Positions 35,837 to 46,503 are shown, numbered from the stretch's first letter. The stretch is 64,000 nt of DNA from Psychrobacter sp. 4Bb (GCF_002836735.1 NZ_PJAS01000071.1:140340-204339); one strand, 5' to 3'. The notes: a model not told the origin generated them from the letters alone. Numbers and translations: made by a program.

Positions 35837-38800
35837 ATGTCATATAGCTCTCTACCCCTTACTTCTAAGTTGTTTCAGCTCACTTCTTTGACTTGTGCAT
35901 TAGCATTAGCAGGTTGTGGTGGAGGCGGTGATGGTGACACCGTAGACTCTGTTGCACCGGCACCTGATTTGGGAGTTACGCAGCCTGGAACGGATGGTAG
36001 TGGTAGTGACGGCGGTGAACAAGTACCAGATGTTGAGGCTGATTTCTTTTTACAAAAACTTAGCACAGCGCCTAGCATTATCGAGCTATCTGACGAGCAA
36101 GCAATTTTTACAGTTACTGTGAAGGCAGCTGAAGTAAGCTCTGGCGGTGCAATGGTTGGCAAAGCAGTTACGTTAAAGGTAGTGGGTTCTGAAACTAATG
36201 GTGTCACCATCGAAGGTCAGAGCACTCAAACAACCAATGATGATGGTAATGCAACATATACTTTGAAGCTCAATCCGCAAGCCGTTGATGATAAAGATGC
36301 ATTAATCGCAAACGGCTTTACCTTAATGGCTACTGCCAATAAAGCAGACGGTACAGCTGTTGCACCGCAAGAGTTGAAAGTTTCCGTTAGTAGAGAAGGT
36401 AGTGGAGATGGTACTCAAGTTGTTGAAAGTAAACTGAGCGTTACTCAAAGTCTTGATACGAGCTCTGTCTCCAATAATAAACTGAACCCTTATGGCGATA
36501 CAGCAGTTATAAGTGTACAGCTGAAAAATGAAAAAGGTGCACTGGTTCCTGATGTCGAGGTCGGTCTCGGTCTGGATCAGACAGACGGTGTCTCTGTCGA
36601 CGCTGCTAGTCAAACAACTGATTCGACAGGCGTCGCTACTTTTAATCTCAAGATCGATAGTAACTTGCCTGAAGCGACACGTAATAAACTGCTACAAGGT
36701 ATCGTTTATGCTATCAATATTAAAGAAAGCAGTGGAGCTACTAAGCTTGTATCTGGCAAGCTAGCTGTTGCATTACCTGTTCAAGACTACGATCTGAAAG
36801 TTTCAGGAAACTCAACGCAGCTTAGTGCTTATGGGGATACACAGCAGCTGACTATCACTGCTTCACCTAAAAATACGAATGTGTCTACCCAGATTGCTGG
36901 TGCAAAGGCAACAATCAAGCTAAATAATGCTCCTAAAGGGGTCAGTCTAGCGAGTGAACAGTTGACATTAGATACTAATGGTCAAGCGACTGTAGCATTA
37001 ACTATATCGCCAACATTGAGCGCTACTGAACGTCAAGAGCTTGCAGAAAAAGGTATTAGCTACACTATTTTACTCACAGAACCAAACCGTTCGACGTCAA
37101 CAGCGAGTCCTTCTAGCGTAGTCATTGTTCCAACTGCGGAATACAAAATAAACTTTAATGAAAGCAATAAGAAAGAGCTATCAAGCTCAGGTGGCAGTGC
37201 AGTCATTAGTTTCCGCGTCAATGATAGCCGCGGCGGTGTAGTAGAAGGACAAAAAGTAATAGCAAGTTTACCAGCAAGTCTGGCTGCTGCAGGTCTACTG
37301 ACCTTGGAAAATAACTCAGAACAAACTACTAATACTAAAGGTGAAGTTAGCTATACAGTACGAGTGCCTAATAATTTAACTGTGTCACAAAAAGCACAGC
37401 TCGAAAAGGCAGGTAGTTTTGTATTGTCTGCAAATATAACAGAAGCGTCTGGAGTGCCAAGCACTACCAGTAGTGAAAGTATTCGTATCGGCTCCGACAT
37501 CGGACAAAGCGATATTACATTGACTGCGCAAAGTGTACCTGCAGTCGCGAGTGTCTTAGATGAAGAGTTCAAATTACAAATCTTAGGGAAGCGTAAAGAT
37601 AGTAGCGCTGTTGTCGGTCGTACAGTTAAGCTTGTCATTAATGAAGGATTTGCTACAGGTATTACTATTCAAGGTAACGAAAAAACCACAAACAGCAGTG
37701 GTGTGGCAGAGTTTACAGTTCGTATCAGTCAAAACCTAACACAAGCTCAGCGTGATCAACTAATAAAAACAGGTATCGCCTACACGGCAGTACTGACTGA
37801 TGAAGATGGTACTCAATCCAAAATTATACAGACAGTAAAAGTTGAGCAGCCAGTAACAAGTATGCAGTTTGCCTCTATCACAACTCCAGAAGTTAGCGAA
37901 TTGGGCGGTAGCGGCAACATCGGTGTGAAATTAACCACTAAAGCGAGTAGTGCTCAGCCAGTCAGAGACAAAGCGGTTACTATACAGCTAGGTGCAAAAG
38001 CACTAGAGTACGGTGTCACAGCTACTCAAACTACAGCGACTACAGATTTTAATGGTGAGGCGATTTTTGCTATTAATGTACCTGAAGGTTTGACAGCGAT
38101 ACAACGAGCAGATTTAAAGAACACTGGTATCAACTATCAGCTAACTTATGCTGAAAACAATGTTTCTTATAAGTCAGAAATACAGAAAGTAAAAATCACT
38201 ACGCCTAGCGTTAGTTTAAGTATCTTGAATGCCACCAATAATATTGATAATCAAGCAGGATATATCTTAAACAATGTGGGTAGTACTGCTACTATCCAAG
38301 CACAGTTAAATAATCAGTCATCTGGTGAGCAAGTCGCCAATCAAACAGTGAAATTGGTATTTAATAACCCTGAACTAGCAAGCTTGTTAATAGTAAATGG
38401 TCAGCTTGGCTCATCAAATATCACTGCTAGTACAGATGCTAATGGTTTGGTTAGCTTTAACGTTGTAGTTCCAAACAACTTAAGTGATGAGCAAAAAGAA
38501 GCGCTCAGTAAACAAGTATTGACAGCTACTCTGACAGAAACATTAACTCGCAAACAGCAGCAAGTCAAAATTAAAGTCCAATCGATGACATCGGCCATTT
38601 CTCTAATTGCTAATCCAGTAAATGCCTTAAACTTGAATGGCGGCGAAACACAGGTTGAGATAATAGCAAGAGACAGTAAAGGTAATATCGTTGCTGGACA
38701 AAAAATATTCCTTGCACTGCCAGCCTCTATTGCAAGTCAAGGAGTTACCTTAGTATCAGGTGGTAGTCAAACTACTGATGATTCAGGCAAAGCGGTGTTT

Positions 38801-41551
38801 ACTTTGGCAGTACCGAATAGCTTAACTGATGCTCAAAAAGCCGCGTTAGGTACAAGCTTTGTTGTGGCATTATCAGCAGCTGATAGTAGCGGAAATATTG
38901 TGACGCAGACGAGTACTGTCCGTACTACTGTGCCAACTGGTACGACTGAAAGTCTTACTATTGGTGCAAATAAAGTCGTCAATACCAAAGGTGATACGTT
39001 CAAAGTGTTTGTTCGTTTAGAAAATACAGACGGTGCTATTGCCAATCGTCAAGTTACTTTAAACGTTGATGACCCTATAAAAACGGGTGTCAGTATCTCG
39101 AACGGTACTGCTACTACCAATAGTGATGGCGTAGCTACCTTTAACTTAACTCTTGAAGATGGTGCTAACGTTAACCAAGCAACGTTAGAAGCTGGTATTC
39201 GATTAACAGCGACCACAACAACTGCCGAAAACACTTCATTAGTACAAAACTATATCGTTGCAGTAGATACCGCTACGATCGATAGCTATCAGTTAATAGC
39301 GTCTTCTGATAAGCCAACCTTGACCACGGGCGGCGATCAAACTCAAGCCTCATTTATTGTCACAGACAGTCAGGGCGGTATTCTTACGGGTGTACCGATA
39401 CAGTTAAGTATCGAAAATTTAGAGTCAAGCGGTGCCGCGTTAACTACATCTAGTACAGTTTTGAGTGATAGTAGTGGTCGGGTTGACGTGGGTGTATTGT
39501 TAGCAGCTAACAGTATCAATGCACGCCTCAATCATAGTGTTGTAATCAATGCCAAAATCGTCACGCCACAATATGACGTAGATGGCAATGTCAGCATGCA
39601 AGTGCGTGAAGAGAAGTCTTTGAGTTTATCTGCAATTGGCACAACACTCACCCTTACAGCATCTGAAAAAAATCTCAAAGATAACAGTACAACCACCCTG
39701 TCTTCTACTTTAACTGATGGGATGGGACTTGCGATAGCAAATGCCAATGTAGAACTCATTGATACTGACGGCAACCTTATCGCTAGTGATGCAACCGCGA
39801 CCACCGATTCAGAAGGTAAAGCTAGCTTTGTAGTTAACGAAAGTGATTTGAGCTTTGATAGCAATGGTAACTTACGTGTCTTTGTGAGAGCAGTGGGTGA
39901 GCGAGAACTGACCACGCAACGTAGTACCAGTAGCATTGATTTGGTTAAGGTATCGCAAGCGGGTATTAGTTTCATCGATATTGAAGACGTTTACGATGTT
40001 AATGTGGCTCAGAACATTAATATACAGGTTCGCACTAACTCTGCAGCTGAAGCGAATGCACTTATTAGTAAGCTTTTAGAAGTACAAACAACGATTGGAA
40101 CGTTTGCGAACAATGATGTCATCTCGACTCAAGCGATAACAGCTGCCAATATTCAAGGTAATATTATTACAGTTCCAGTCGTACTGAACTCTCCACTTGC
40201 TGGTACAGCAGTATTACAGGCGACAGTACTTGGTGAGGTGAGCAACGGTCAGCTCAAATATCAAACAACCGTAGACACGCGTTTTAGAGCAACTACGCCA
40301 GCTAATATACTGTTCCAAGCAGTAAGATCAGTTATTACACCAGGCAGCAGTACTGAGCTTGTAGCAACTGTCAAAGATGAAAATGACGTACCTGTAGAAG
40401 GTCAGACAGTCGTCTTTAGCCGTGCTTCCGATTCTTCAGCAGGAAGACTGTCTGCTGCAACTGCTATCACTGATAGTAAAGGTCAGGCACGTGTAGTGTA
40501 TTTGGCAAACGCCAGCTCACCTATCGGTGGTGTAGAAATTAATGCTCGATTATTAAACGACAATGCAGGTATTGGTACCAAAACGACTAAGATTACGGTA
40601 TCGAAAGAAGCGGTTTATACGACTTTGGCGTTTGCCAATACGTTATCTTCTGATGACATTTACTACACGGTTCGCGGTTCAATCTCTGTGATGGATGGTT
40701 CCGGGCGTGCTGTCCCAAACACAGAGGTATCAATTAAGTCTTATGCCACAAAATATGCTCAAGGTAGAGTCTGTTTGTTAGACAGTACAGTTACCTATCA
40801 AGCAGCTGATACCAAAGAAAAGGATGAGAATGGCAATTCGGTTACCATAACACCAGATCCTCAAGTTTTCTCTGAAAAACTGCCTATTTTCTTGCAGTCT
40901 GAATGGATTACCACGGAAGATCTAAACTATAACTATACATTAGATCAAGACGAAGATATTGACAGAAATGTTGATGCTAATGGTAATATTGTCATTGGTA
41001 ACAAACAGCTAGACTCAATTAATCCAGTTGCAATTATTGGTGGTACGGTTTCAGAAGATGGTTATACGTTTATTACTAATGATGAAGGGCGTGCTGATTT
41101 TCAAATTCGTTACCCATTGCGCTATTCCAACTGGGTGGAAGTGCAGTTTGACGCTACTACATTCTTAAATGGTAGTGAGAATACACAAAGTATTAACTAT
41201 CAACTACCTAGCGAGGTAAACGATTTATCAATAAGCGGAACCAGCTTGGTCACGCCTTGGATAGATAATGCGAGCCCATTCGGTACGGGTGGAGCTACTT
41301 GTGTAAATAATATGAGTGTTAGTGTTAATGCGAACTCTACTAGTGCTTATCCACTGGGTAGTACAACAGTAAGACTATCACCTTATCAGCCAAACTACTC
41401 TGTTTCAATCGATGGGGTTAATTCATTACCAAATTCAAGTAGCAATGATACGATTTATATTGTTAATTTCAATCAAGCATTTGATTTAGGTTCTGTGATT
41501 AATGTTCGTAATAATGGAATTGGATTTAATAAAGTAATTAAAGTTGAATAA
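35837..41551 (+). CDS. Giant lipoprotein made of about 13 Ig-like (Big-1-type) repeats
   Basis: The product (1904 residues) has a lipoprotein signal peptide ending in ALALAGC, followed by a GGGG tether. The ATG at 35837 is chosen because GGAG lies 8 nt upstream and the signal peptide begins there; earlier in-frame ATGs (35750, 35822) would extend it. About 13 domains of roughly 110 residues follow, each with a turn such as TTDSTGVATFNLKI or TTNSSGVAEFTVRI. In repeats 2-9 this is followed by a helix of the type LTxxQRxxL. The last 300 residues differ. Invasin/intimin-like Ig domains suggest a surface adhesin or scaffold, but there is no beta-barrel, LPXTG or autotransporter domain. Confidence 0.85.
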   Translation: MSYSSLPLTSKLFQLTSLTCALALAGCGGGGDGDTVDSVAPAPDLGVTQPGTDGSGSDGGEQVPDVEADFFLQKLSTAPSIIELSDEQAIFTVTVKAAEVSSGGAMVGKAVTLKVVGSETNGVTIEGQSTQTTNDDGNATYTLKLNPQAVDDKDALIANGFTLMATANKADGTAVAPQELKVSVSREGSGDGTQVVESKLSVTQSLDTSSVSNNKLNPYGDTAVISVQLKNEKGALVPDVEVGLGLDQTDGVSVDAASQTTDSTGVATFNLKIDSNLPEATRNKLLQGIVYAINIKESSGATKLVSGKLAVALPVQDYDLKVSGNSTQLSAYGDTQQLTITASPKNTNVSTQIAGAKATIKLNNAPKGVSLASEQLTLDTNGQATVALTISPTLSATERQELAEKGISYTILLTEPNRSTSTASPSSVVIVPTAEYKINFNESNKKELSSSGGSAVISFRVNDSRGGVVEGQKVIASLPASLAAAGLLTLENNSEQTTNTKGEVSYTVRVPNNLTVSQKAQLEKAGSFVLSANITEASGVPSTTSSESIRIGSDIGQSDITLTAQSVPAVASVLDEEFKLQILGKRKDSSAVVGRTVKLVINEGFATGITIQGNEKTTNSSGVAEFTVRISQNLTQAQRDQLIKTGIAYTAVLTDEDGTQSKIIQTVKVEQPVTSMQFASITTPEVSELGGSGNIGVKLTTKASSAQPVRDKAVTIQLGAKALEYGVTATQTTATTDFNGEAIFAINVPEGLTAIQRADLKNTGINYQLTYAENNVSYKSEIQKVKITTPSVSLSILNATNNIDNQAGYILNNVGSTATIQAQLNNQSSGEQVANQTVKLVFNNPELASLLIVNGQLGSSNITASTDANGLVSFNVVVPNNLSDEQKEALSKQVLTATLTETLTRKQQQVKIKVQSMTSAISLIANPVNALNLNGGETQVEIIARDSKGNIVAGQKIFLALPASIASQGVTLVSGGSQTTDDSGKAVFTLAVPNSLTDAQKAALGTSFVVALSAADSSGNIVTQTSTVRTTVPTGTTESLTIGANKVVNTKGDTFKVFVRLENTDGAIANRQVTLNVDDPIKTGVSISNGTATTNSDGVATFNLTLEDGANVNQATLEAGIRLTATTTTAENTSLVQNYIVAVDTATIDSYQLIASSDKPTLTTGGDQTQASFIVTDSQGGILTGVPIQLSIENLESSGAALTTSSTVLSDSSGRVDVGVLLAANSINARLNHSVVINAKIVTPQYDVDGNVSMQVREEKSLSLSAIGTTLTLTASEKNLKDNSTTTLSSTLTDGMGLAIANANVELIDTDGNLIASDATATTDSEGKASFVVNESDLSFDSNGNLRVFVRAVGERELTTQRSTSSIDLVKVSQAGISFIDIEDVYDVNVAQNINIQVRTNSAAEANALISKLLEVQTTIGTFANNDVISTQAITAANIQGNIITVPVVLNSPLAGTAVLQATVLGEVSNGQLKYQTTVDTRFRATTPANILFQAVRSVITPGSSTELVATVKDENDVPVEGQTVVFSRASDSSAGRLSAATAITDSKGQARVVYLANASSPIGGVEINARLLNDNAGIGTKTTKITVSKEAVYTTLAFANTLSSDDIYYTVRGSISVMDGSGRAVPNTEVSIKSYATKYAQGRVCLLDSTVTYQAADTKEKDENGNSVTITPDPQVFSEKLPIFLQSEWITTEDLNYNYTLDQDEDIDRNVDANGNIVIGNKQLDSINPVAIIGGTVSEDGYTFITNDEGRADFQIRYPLRYSNWVEVQFDATTFLNGSENTQSINYQLPSEVNDLSISGTSLVTPWIDNASPFGTGGATCVNNMSVSVNANSTSAYPLGSTTVRLSPYQPNYSVSIDGVNSLPNSSSNDTIYIVNFNQAFDLGSVINVRNNGIGFNKVIKVE

Positions 41552-41592
41552 TATTAGCAACGAGCTAATAGTCTAAATGATAGCAGTACTAG

Positions 41593-41620
41593 AACCCCTA
41601 ACCCTACGTTGGGGTTTTTT
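41593..41620 (+). terminator. Terminator after the Ig-repeat lipoprotein gene
   Basis: AACCCC and GGGGTT pair, with further AAC/GTT pairs past a one-base bulge, then a T run. Confidence 0.85.
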
Positions 41621-41762
41621 AGTTTGTCCTTTCAAAAAACCAAATAACCAAAAACAACCAACTCGCTCAGCAAAGTATTGCAAAAAAGATTAAAATAACC
41701 GGTTTACTACGCTGTCAGCAATTTTTCAGCGATAAGTCATCATTTTTTATATTGGGCGAATT

Positions 41763-42683
41763 ATGTCAGACAACACTAAAACGGTTTCATTATCGACCAT
41801 AGCTTCTCAGAGCAAACAGATACCTAGCGCTATTGATACAGCCACGCTGCTCATCAAATGCAAAGATCAGGCTGGTATCGTACAGGCAGTCTCTGAATTT
41901 ATTCATCGTTATGGTGCTAATATCATTACGCTTGATCAGTATTCAACGGCGCATGAAGGCGGTCAATACTTTATGCGTTTAGAGTTTGCCTTGGCAGGAT
42001 TGAGCGATATCATCGATAATTTTGAGGCCAGCTTTGCGCATACGGTTGCTAAGCGCCACGATATGAATTGGCGTCTACATAATAATGCAACGAAGACCAA
42101 AGTCGGTATTTTGGTATCTAAGTTTGATCATGCGTTGTTAGATTTATTATGGCGACATCAGCGTGGGCTGCTCGATTGCGAGATTACTTGCGTGGTCAGC
42201 AACCATCCTGATTTAAAGCAAGCAGTACAAAATTTTGGCATTACTTTTCATCATGTGCCAGTGACTAAAGATAATAAAGTAGAGGCAGAAGAGCAGATTC
42301 ATAAGTTGATGGCAGGTAACGACTTGCTAGTATTGGCGCGCTATATGCAGATATTGTCATCAGATTTCGTCAAGCGTTGGCCGATGCAGATTATTAATAT
42401 CCATCATTCATTCTTACCTGCGTTTGTGGGCGCAGATCCTTATCGTCAGGCTTATGATAAAGGCGTTAAGCTTATCGGTGCAACTGCGCACTATGTCACA
42501 GCTGAGCTTGACCAAGGGCCTATTATTGAGCAAGATGTACACCGTGTGACGCATCGCCAAGGGGTGACAGAGTTGCGTGCTATCGGCCGTGATATCGAAC
42601 GCAACGTATTAGCACGTGCCGTAAACTGGCATGTGCAAAACCGTGTGATTGTGGCGGGTAATAAGACAGTCGTATTTAACTAA
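41763..42683 (+). CDS. purU: Formyltetrahydrofolate deformylase PurU
   Basis: PurU hydrolyses 10-formyl-THF to THF and formate, balancing one-carbon pools. The 306-residue protein has an N-terminal ACT domain (about 24-100; LIKCKDQAGIVQAVSEFI) and a formyltransferase domain. That domain has the catalytic N-x-H...D set in NIHHSFLPAF and QGPIIEQD, plus the segment between them. Residues 1-20 form a short extra tail. It ends at a bidirectional terminator shared with the convergent ypjD. Confidence 0.96.
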   Translation: MSDNTKTVSLSTIASQSKQIPSAIDTATLLIKCKDQAGIVQAVSEFIHRYGANIITLDQYSTAHEGGQYFMRLEFALAGLSDIIDNFEASFAHTVAKRHDMNWRLHNNATKTKVGILVSKFDHALLDLLWRHQRGLLDCEITCVVSNHPDLKQAVQNFGITFHHVPVTKDNKVEAEEQIHKLMAGNDLLVLARYMQILSSDFVKRWPMQIINIHHSFLPAFVGADPYRQAYDKGVKLIGATAHYVTAELDQGPIIEQDVHRVTHRQGVTELRAIGRDIERNVLARAVNWHVQNRVIVAGNKTVVFN

Positions 42684-42714
42684 GAAGAATTAGTAGTTAG
42701 TCGGCTAGAAATAT

Positions 42715-42756
42715 AAAAAAGGCGGTCAGTAGCAACAGTTACTGACCGCCTTTTTT
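42715..42756. terminator. Bidirectional terminator between purU and ypjD
   Basis: GGCGGTCAGTA and TACTGACCGCC form an 11-bp stem flanked by an A run and a T run. Confidence 0.95.
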
Positions 42757-42769
42757 ATGATGTGATATT

Positions 42770-43561
42770 TTATAGGAGCATTTCTAAGACAAACTTGCTA
42801 CCAACAAAGCCAATGGCTAATAGGATAAAGGCATAAATGGTGATATTAGCCGCACGTTTGCCTCGCCAGCCTGCACGCCAATTACCGAATAGTAGTACAC
42901 CAAATAATAACCACGACAGCAGACTAAAAACAGTCTTATGCACGATATGTTGCGCCATCAAATCTTGCACATAGATAAACCCAATCCCCAGTGCGATACT
43001 GAGCAATACAAAGCCAACCAACAGCATATCGAATAATAAACTCTCCATACTTTGCAAGGAGGGTAGTTTATTGACCCAAAAGCGATGAATGGTATGATGC
43101 TTGAGCTCACGTATTTGTAGACGTAAAAATAGCGCTTGTACCGCAGCCATCAACAGCACACAATAGGCAGCTAATGATAATATGATATGGATTTCAAGTC
43201 CGATACTGACATCAGTGAGTGGTTGATAAGGGGCGCGGCCGACATAACCGACAGTCATACCTATCAACGCAGTGGGTGCTGCCAAAATACCAAGACTAAG
43301 AATAGGACGGTATAAACAGAACAACAGGTAAAAGAATAAGAAAAATAAACTGGTCAGACTGATTATATTGAATAAGTTGAAATTCAAACCATACAGCGTC
43401 ACAACGTATGGATATAGCAGTGCCGCATGTGCCGCCATGCCAACCAGCAATAAGCCCAAACTGAGGCTTTTGTGGATAGGTTTGTCCTGAACCAGCGCCC
43501 AACCAATGTGGATGCTGACTAAGATATAAGCCATGCTAGCAAGTAAGAATGCAAAGTGCAC
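42770..43561 (-). CDS. ypjD: CcsA/HemX-like inner-membrane protein YpjD
   Basis: The 263-residue protein has about eight membrane helices and resembles the cytochrome c assembly (CcsA/CcmC) family, including the subgroup YpjD that neighbours ffh in many gammaproteobacteria. The WGxxxW haem motif is not obvious, so a direct haem-handling role is uncertain. It is divergent from ffh, as expected. Confidence 0.85.
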   Translation of the reverse strand: MHFAFLLASMAYILVSIHIGWALVQDKPIHKSLSLGLLLVGMAAHAALLYPYVVTLYGLNFNLFNIISLTSLFFLFFYLLFCLYRPILSLGILAAPTALIGMTVGYVGRAPYQPLTDVSIGLEIHIILSLAAYCVLLMAAVQALFLRLQIRELKHHTIHRFWVNKLPSLQSMESLLFDMLLVGFVLLSIALGIGFIYVQDLMAQHIVHKTVFSLLSWLLFGVLLFGNWRAGWRGKRAANITIYAFILLAIGFVGSKFVLEMLL

Positions 43562-43986
43562 AGATAAAAAGCCTCATCTTATACTGAGCATAAACTGCCG
43601 CTCAATGTGTCGCTAAAGTGGTATTATCAGAATGATTAGAATAATCGTCCAATTTATCATAAAATGGGTGCCAATTGAGCACCATCTTGCTTATAACTTA
43701 TAAATGATCGGCAGTGCTGCATAGCGCAAAACATAAAATATGTCATCTGTAAAAAGTTAACTACAATTATAAGCGCTGTGTCCTTTGCGAAACGACTATA
43801 AGTTTTGAGCCATGTTAATGCTATAGTATTGATAATATAATTCTTTTATCATGTCCCTTGTCATGCAATATCCTAATATCTTATAGCGTATCCTAATATT
43901 ATTTATGAACCATTTTAATGGTTTGATTTAGAGTTATTTTAATTGCGTATTATTTAATTGAAAACTATTTTAATTGAGAGTTATTT
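43562..43986. other. Intergenic region between ypjD and ffh
   Basis: No gene is visible. The last 120 bp are very AT-rich and carry short repeated words: TATCCTAATAT twice (about 43868-43905) and TATTTTAATTG repeated before the ffh start. They probably form promoter and leader sequence. Confidence 0.45.
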
Positions 43987-45531
43987 ATGTTTGATACCTT
44001 AACAGAACGCTTATCGTCGAGCCTACGTAACATCGTCGGTACCGGACAGTTGACCGAAGACAATATCAAAGACACGTTACGTGAAGTGCGTATGGCGTTG
44101 TTAGAAGCCGATGTGGCGTTGCCTGTCACTCGTGATTTTGTAAAACGCGTAAAAGAACAAGCGCTTGGTGCTGAGGTGCTAAAAGAGTTAGCACCAGGTC
44201 AAGCGTTTGTCAAAATCGTACACGACGAGCTGACTGAAATGATGGGCAGTGCCAATCAGCAGTTAGAGATGACAGGCAAACCGCCTGTTGTCTATTTGCT
44301 AGCAGGTCTGCAAGGTGCGGGTAAAACGACTACAGCTGGTAAGTTGGCCAAATATTTACAAGAGCGCCAAAAGAAAAAAGTCATGCTAGTCTCTGCTGAC
44401 GTTTATCGTCCAGCGGCTATCAAACAGCTTGAGCAAGTAGCCGGTCAGGTGAATGCTAAGTTTGTGAACTCAAGCACAGATGAGAATCCAATTGATATCG
44501 CAAAGCGTGCGATTGAAGAAGCCAAAATCCAATATCAAGATATCCTGATCATTGATACCGCGGGTCGTCTACATATCGACGACACCATGATGGATGAGAT
44601 TAAGGCGCTAACTGCTGCGGTTAACCCATCTGAGACGCTATTTGTCGTCGATGCCATGACTGGCCAAGATGCCGCCAATACTGCAAAAGCCTTTAATGAT
44701 GCGTTGCCATTGACAGGTGTTATCTTAACTAAGACTGACGGTGATGCTCGCGGCGGTGCGGCGCTTTCTGTACGCGCTATCACAGGTAAGCCAATTAAGT
44801 TCTTAGGCCGCGGTGAAAAACTAGACGAGCTAGAGCTGTTCCACCCTGAACGTATTGCGCAGCGTATCCTTGGTATGGGTGACGTACTGAGTCTGGTCGA
44901 AGAAGTTGAGCAGAAAATTGACCGTGATAAAGCCGAAAAAATGGCGAAAAAGATGCAAAAGGGCGGTGACTTCGACCTTGAGGATCTATTGACTCAGTTT
45001 CAGCAGATGAAGAGTATGGGCGGCATGGCAGGATTTTTAGACAAAATGCCTGGTATGGGCGGCTCAGATATGCAAAAAGCCGTCGAAGACGCCAAGCCAG
45101 AAGAAAAAGTACGCGAGATGGAAGCATTGATTAATTCAATGACGCCATTTGAGCGTAAAAACCCTGATAAGATTAACCCAAGTCGTAAGCGCCGTATCGC
45201 TGCAGGTTCAGGGCGTGAGATTCAAGACGTTAACCGTTTGCTCAAGCAACACAAGCAGATGGCAAAAATGATGAAAATGATTTCAAAGCCTGAAGGCATC
45301 AGTAAAATGATGAAGTCTATGCAAGGGCTCATGGGTGGCGGTAGTGCTGGCGGTGGCGGCGGTCCATTGTTTGGCGGCGGTCAGCAAGGTGGCGCTAAGG
45401 ACGTGAATCCAGAACAAATGGCCAAGCAAATGGGACTGGATCCAAATAACATGCCAAGCACCGAAGAGATGCAAAAGCAAATGCAAGAAATGCAAAACCA
45501 AGCACCAAAGAAGTTCAAAACCCGCTTTTAG
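43987..45531 (+). CDS. ffh: Signal recognition particle GTPase Ffh
   Basis: Ffh binds signal sequences of nascent membrane proteins and delivers ribosomes to FtsY. The N domain is followed by the GTPase with GLQGAGKTTTAGKLA (G1, about 104-118), DTAGRL (G3) and TKTDGDARGG (G4 and after). The methionine-rich M domain (from about 328) binds 4.5S RNA and signal peptides. The 514-residue length is a little above usual because of a glycine-rich and Met/Gln-rich tail. A strong terminator follows. Confidence 0.97.
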   Translation: MFDTLTERLSSSLRNIVGTGQLTEDNIKDTLREVRMALLEADVALPVTRDFVKRVKEQALGAEVLKELAPGQAFVKIVHDELTEMMGSANQQLEMTGKPPVVYLLAGLQGAGKTTTAGKLAKYLQERQKKKVMLVSADVYRPAAIKQLEQVAGQVNAKFVNSSTDENPIDIAKRAIEEAKIQYQDILIIDTAGRLHIDDTMMDEIKALTAAVNPSETLFVVDAMTGQDAANTAKAFNDALPLTGVILTKTDGDARGGAALSVRAITGKPIKFLGRGEKLDELELFHPERIAQRILGMGDVLSLVEEVEQKIDRDKAEKMAKKMQKGGDFDLEDLLTQFQQMKSMGGMAGFLDKMPGMGGSDMQKAVEDAKPEEKVREMEALINSMTPFERKNPDKINPSRKRRIAAGSGREIQDVNRLLKQHKQMAKMMKMISKPEGISKMMKSMQGLMGGGSAGGGGGPLFGGGQQGGAKDVNPEQMAKQMGLDPNNMPSTEEMQKQMQEMQNQAPKKFKTRF

Positions 45532-45563
45532 ATAACAATTAGTTATTTTTAAGAAGTTTGATC

Positions 45564-45599
45564 AAAGCCCCGAAGCCAATGAAGCTTTGGGGCTTTTTA
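45564..45599 (+). terminator. Rho-independent terminator after ffh
   Basis: AAAGCCCC(G)AAGC and GCTTTGGGGCTTT pair into a strong stem, then a T run. Confidence 0.9.
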
Positions 45600-45801
45600 T
45601 CGTTATCAGTTGTAGATAAACACTGATGGATAAAGTGTGAAAAATATAGAAATTAATAAAATTCGTGTACCCTAAATGCTATGATAGGCGCTGCTCCATT
45701 CTGTCAGTATTCTTATAGTGCATGAACGATAGATCGTTATTAAAAATTAGTAAAATCTGACAAACCCATTTAGAACGCCAAAAGTAAAAGCCGAGGTTGT
45801 G

Positions 45802-46503
45802 ATGTTTTTAGCAATGGATACCGTGTTCGACCAGTGTTCGATCGCGATTTTAGATTCGAGCGGACAGGTATTGTCGAGCCATACCGAAACAGGTAAGCGT
45901 CAGCAGACTCAACAGATTTTACCGATGATTGATGCTGCATTATCTGAGGCACAGTTACGTCTTGCTGATATACAGGCTTTAATATTCAATCGCGGACCGG
46001 GTGCGTTTAGCGGTATTCGTATCAACACGGCAGTGGTGCAAGCGTTGTCTGTCGCGCATGACTTGCCTTGTGTTGGTGTATCTAGCCTACAAGCGATTGC
46101 ACAATCTGCGTATCAGCAGTACGGGCTGACACACCTATACAGCGCCCTTGATGCTCGTATGCAGCAAGTCTACTTTGGGCAGTATGAATTGGTAACTGAC
46201 GACCAATTAGGTCATAGCATTATGCAGCCAGTCTTGGATAATGATAGCGATAGCACTGAGCAGCTATTAGATTATGATAGCCAAACAGCACTGAATATCC
46301 CTATCGCGGGGAATGGCGCGATGCTATTAGCGTTACAGGATCAGCAAATGTGTCATGACGATATTTGGCCAGATGCTGTCGTCATCGGGCAGCTTGGCAT
46401 TGCACAGTTTGCAAACGTTGGCGGTACGGAGGCGGCGCAAGCGCTACCAAAATATCTGCGCAATCAAGCTTGGAAAACCCTCAAAGAGCAAGGTAAGTCA
46501 TAA
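45802..46503 (+). CDS. tsaB: tRNA threonylcarbamoyladenosine synthesis protein TsaB
   Basis: TsaB (YeaZ) is an ASKHA-fold partner of TsaD in making t6A37 on tRNA. The protein begins MFLAMDTVFDQCSIAI and has FNRGPGAFSGIRI (about 65-77), as typical. CGAGG fits the ATG at 45802 (233 residues) better than the GTG at 45799. The TsaD and TsaE genes are not in this window. Confidence 0.93.
   Translation: MFLAMDTVFDQCSIAILDSSGQVLSSHTETGKRQQTQQILPMIDAALSEAQLRLADIQALIFNRGPGAFSGIRINTAVVQALSVAHDLPCVGVSSLQAIAQSAYQQYGLTHLYSALDARMQQVYFGQYELVTDDQLGHSIMQPVLDNDSDSTEQLLDYDSQTALNIPIAGNGAMLLALQDQQMCHDDIWPDAVVIGQLGIAQFANVGGTEAAQALPKYLRNQAWKTLKEQGKS

Noticed and set aside
43296..43502. Long reading frames inside known genes, such as those antisense to recA, htpG or the Ig-repeat gene
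   Set aside because: They lie fully within well-identified genes, have no ribosome-binding site or family features, and reflect codon bias of the true frame.
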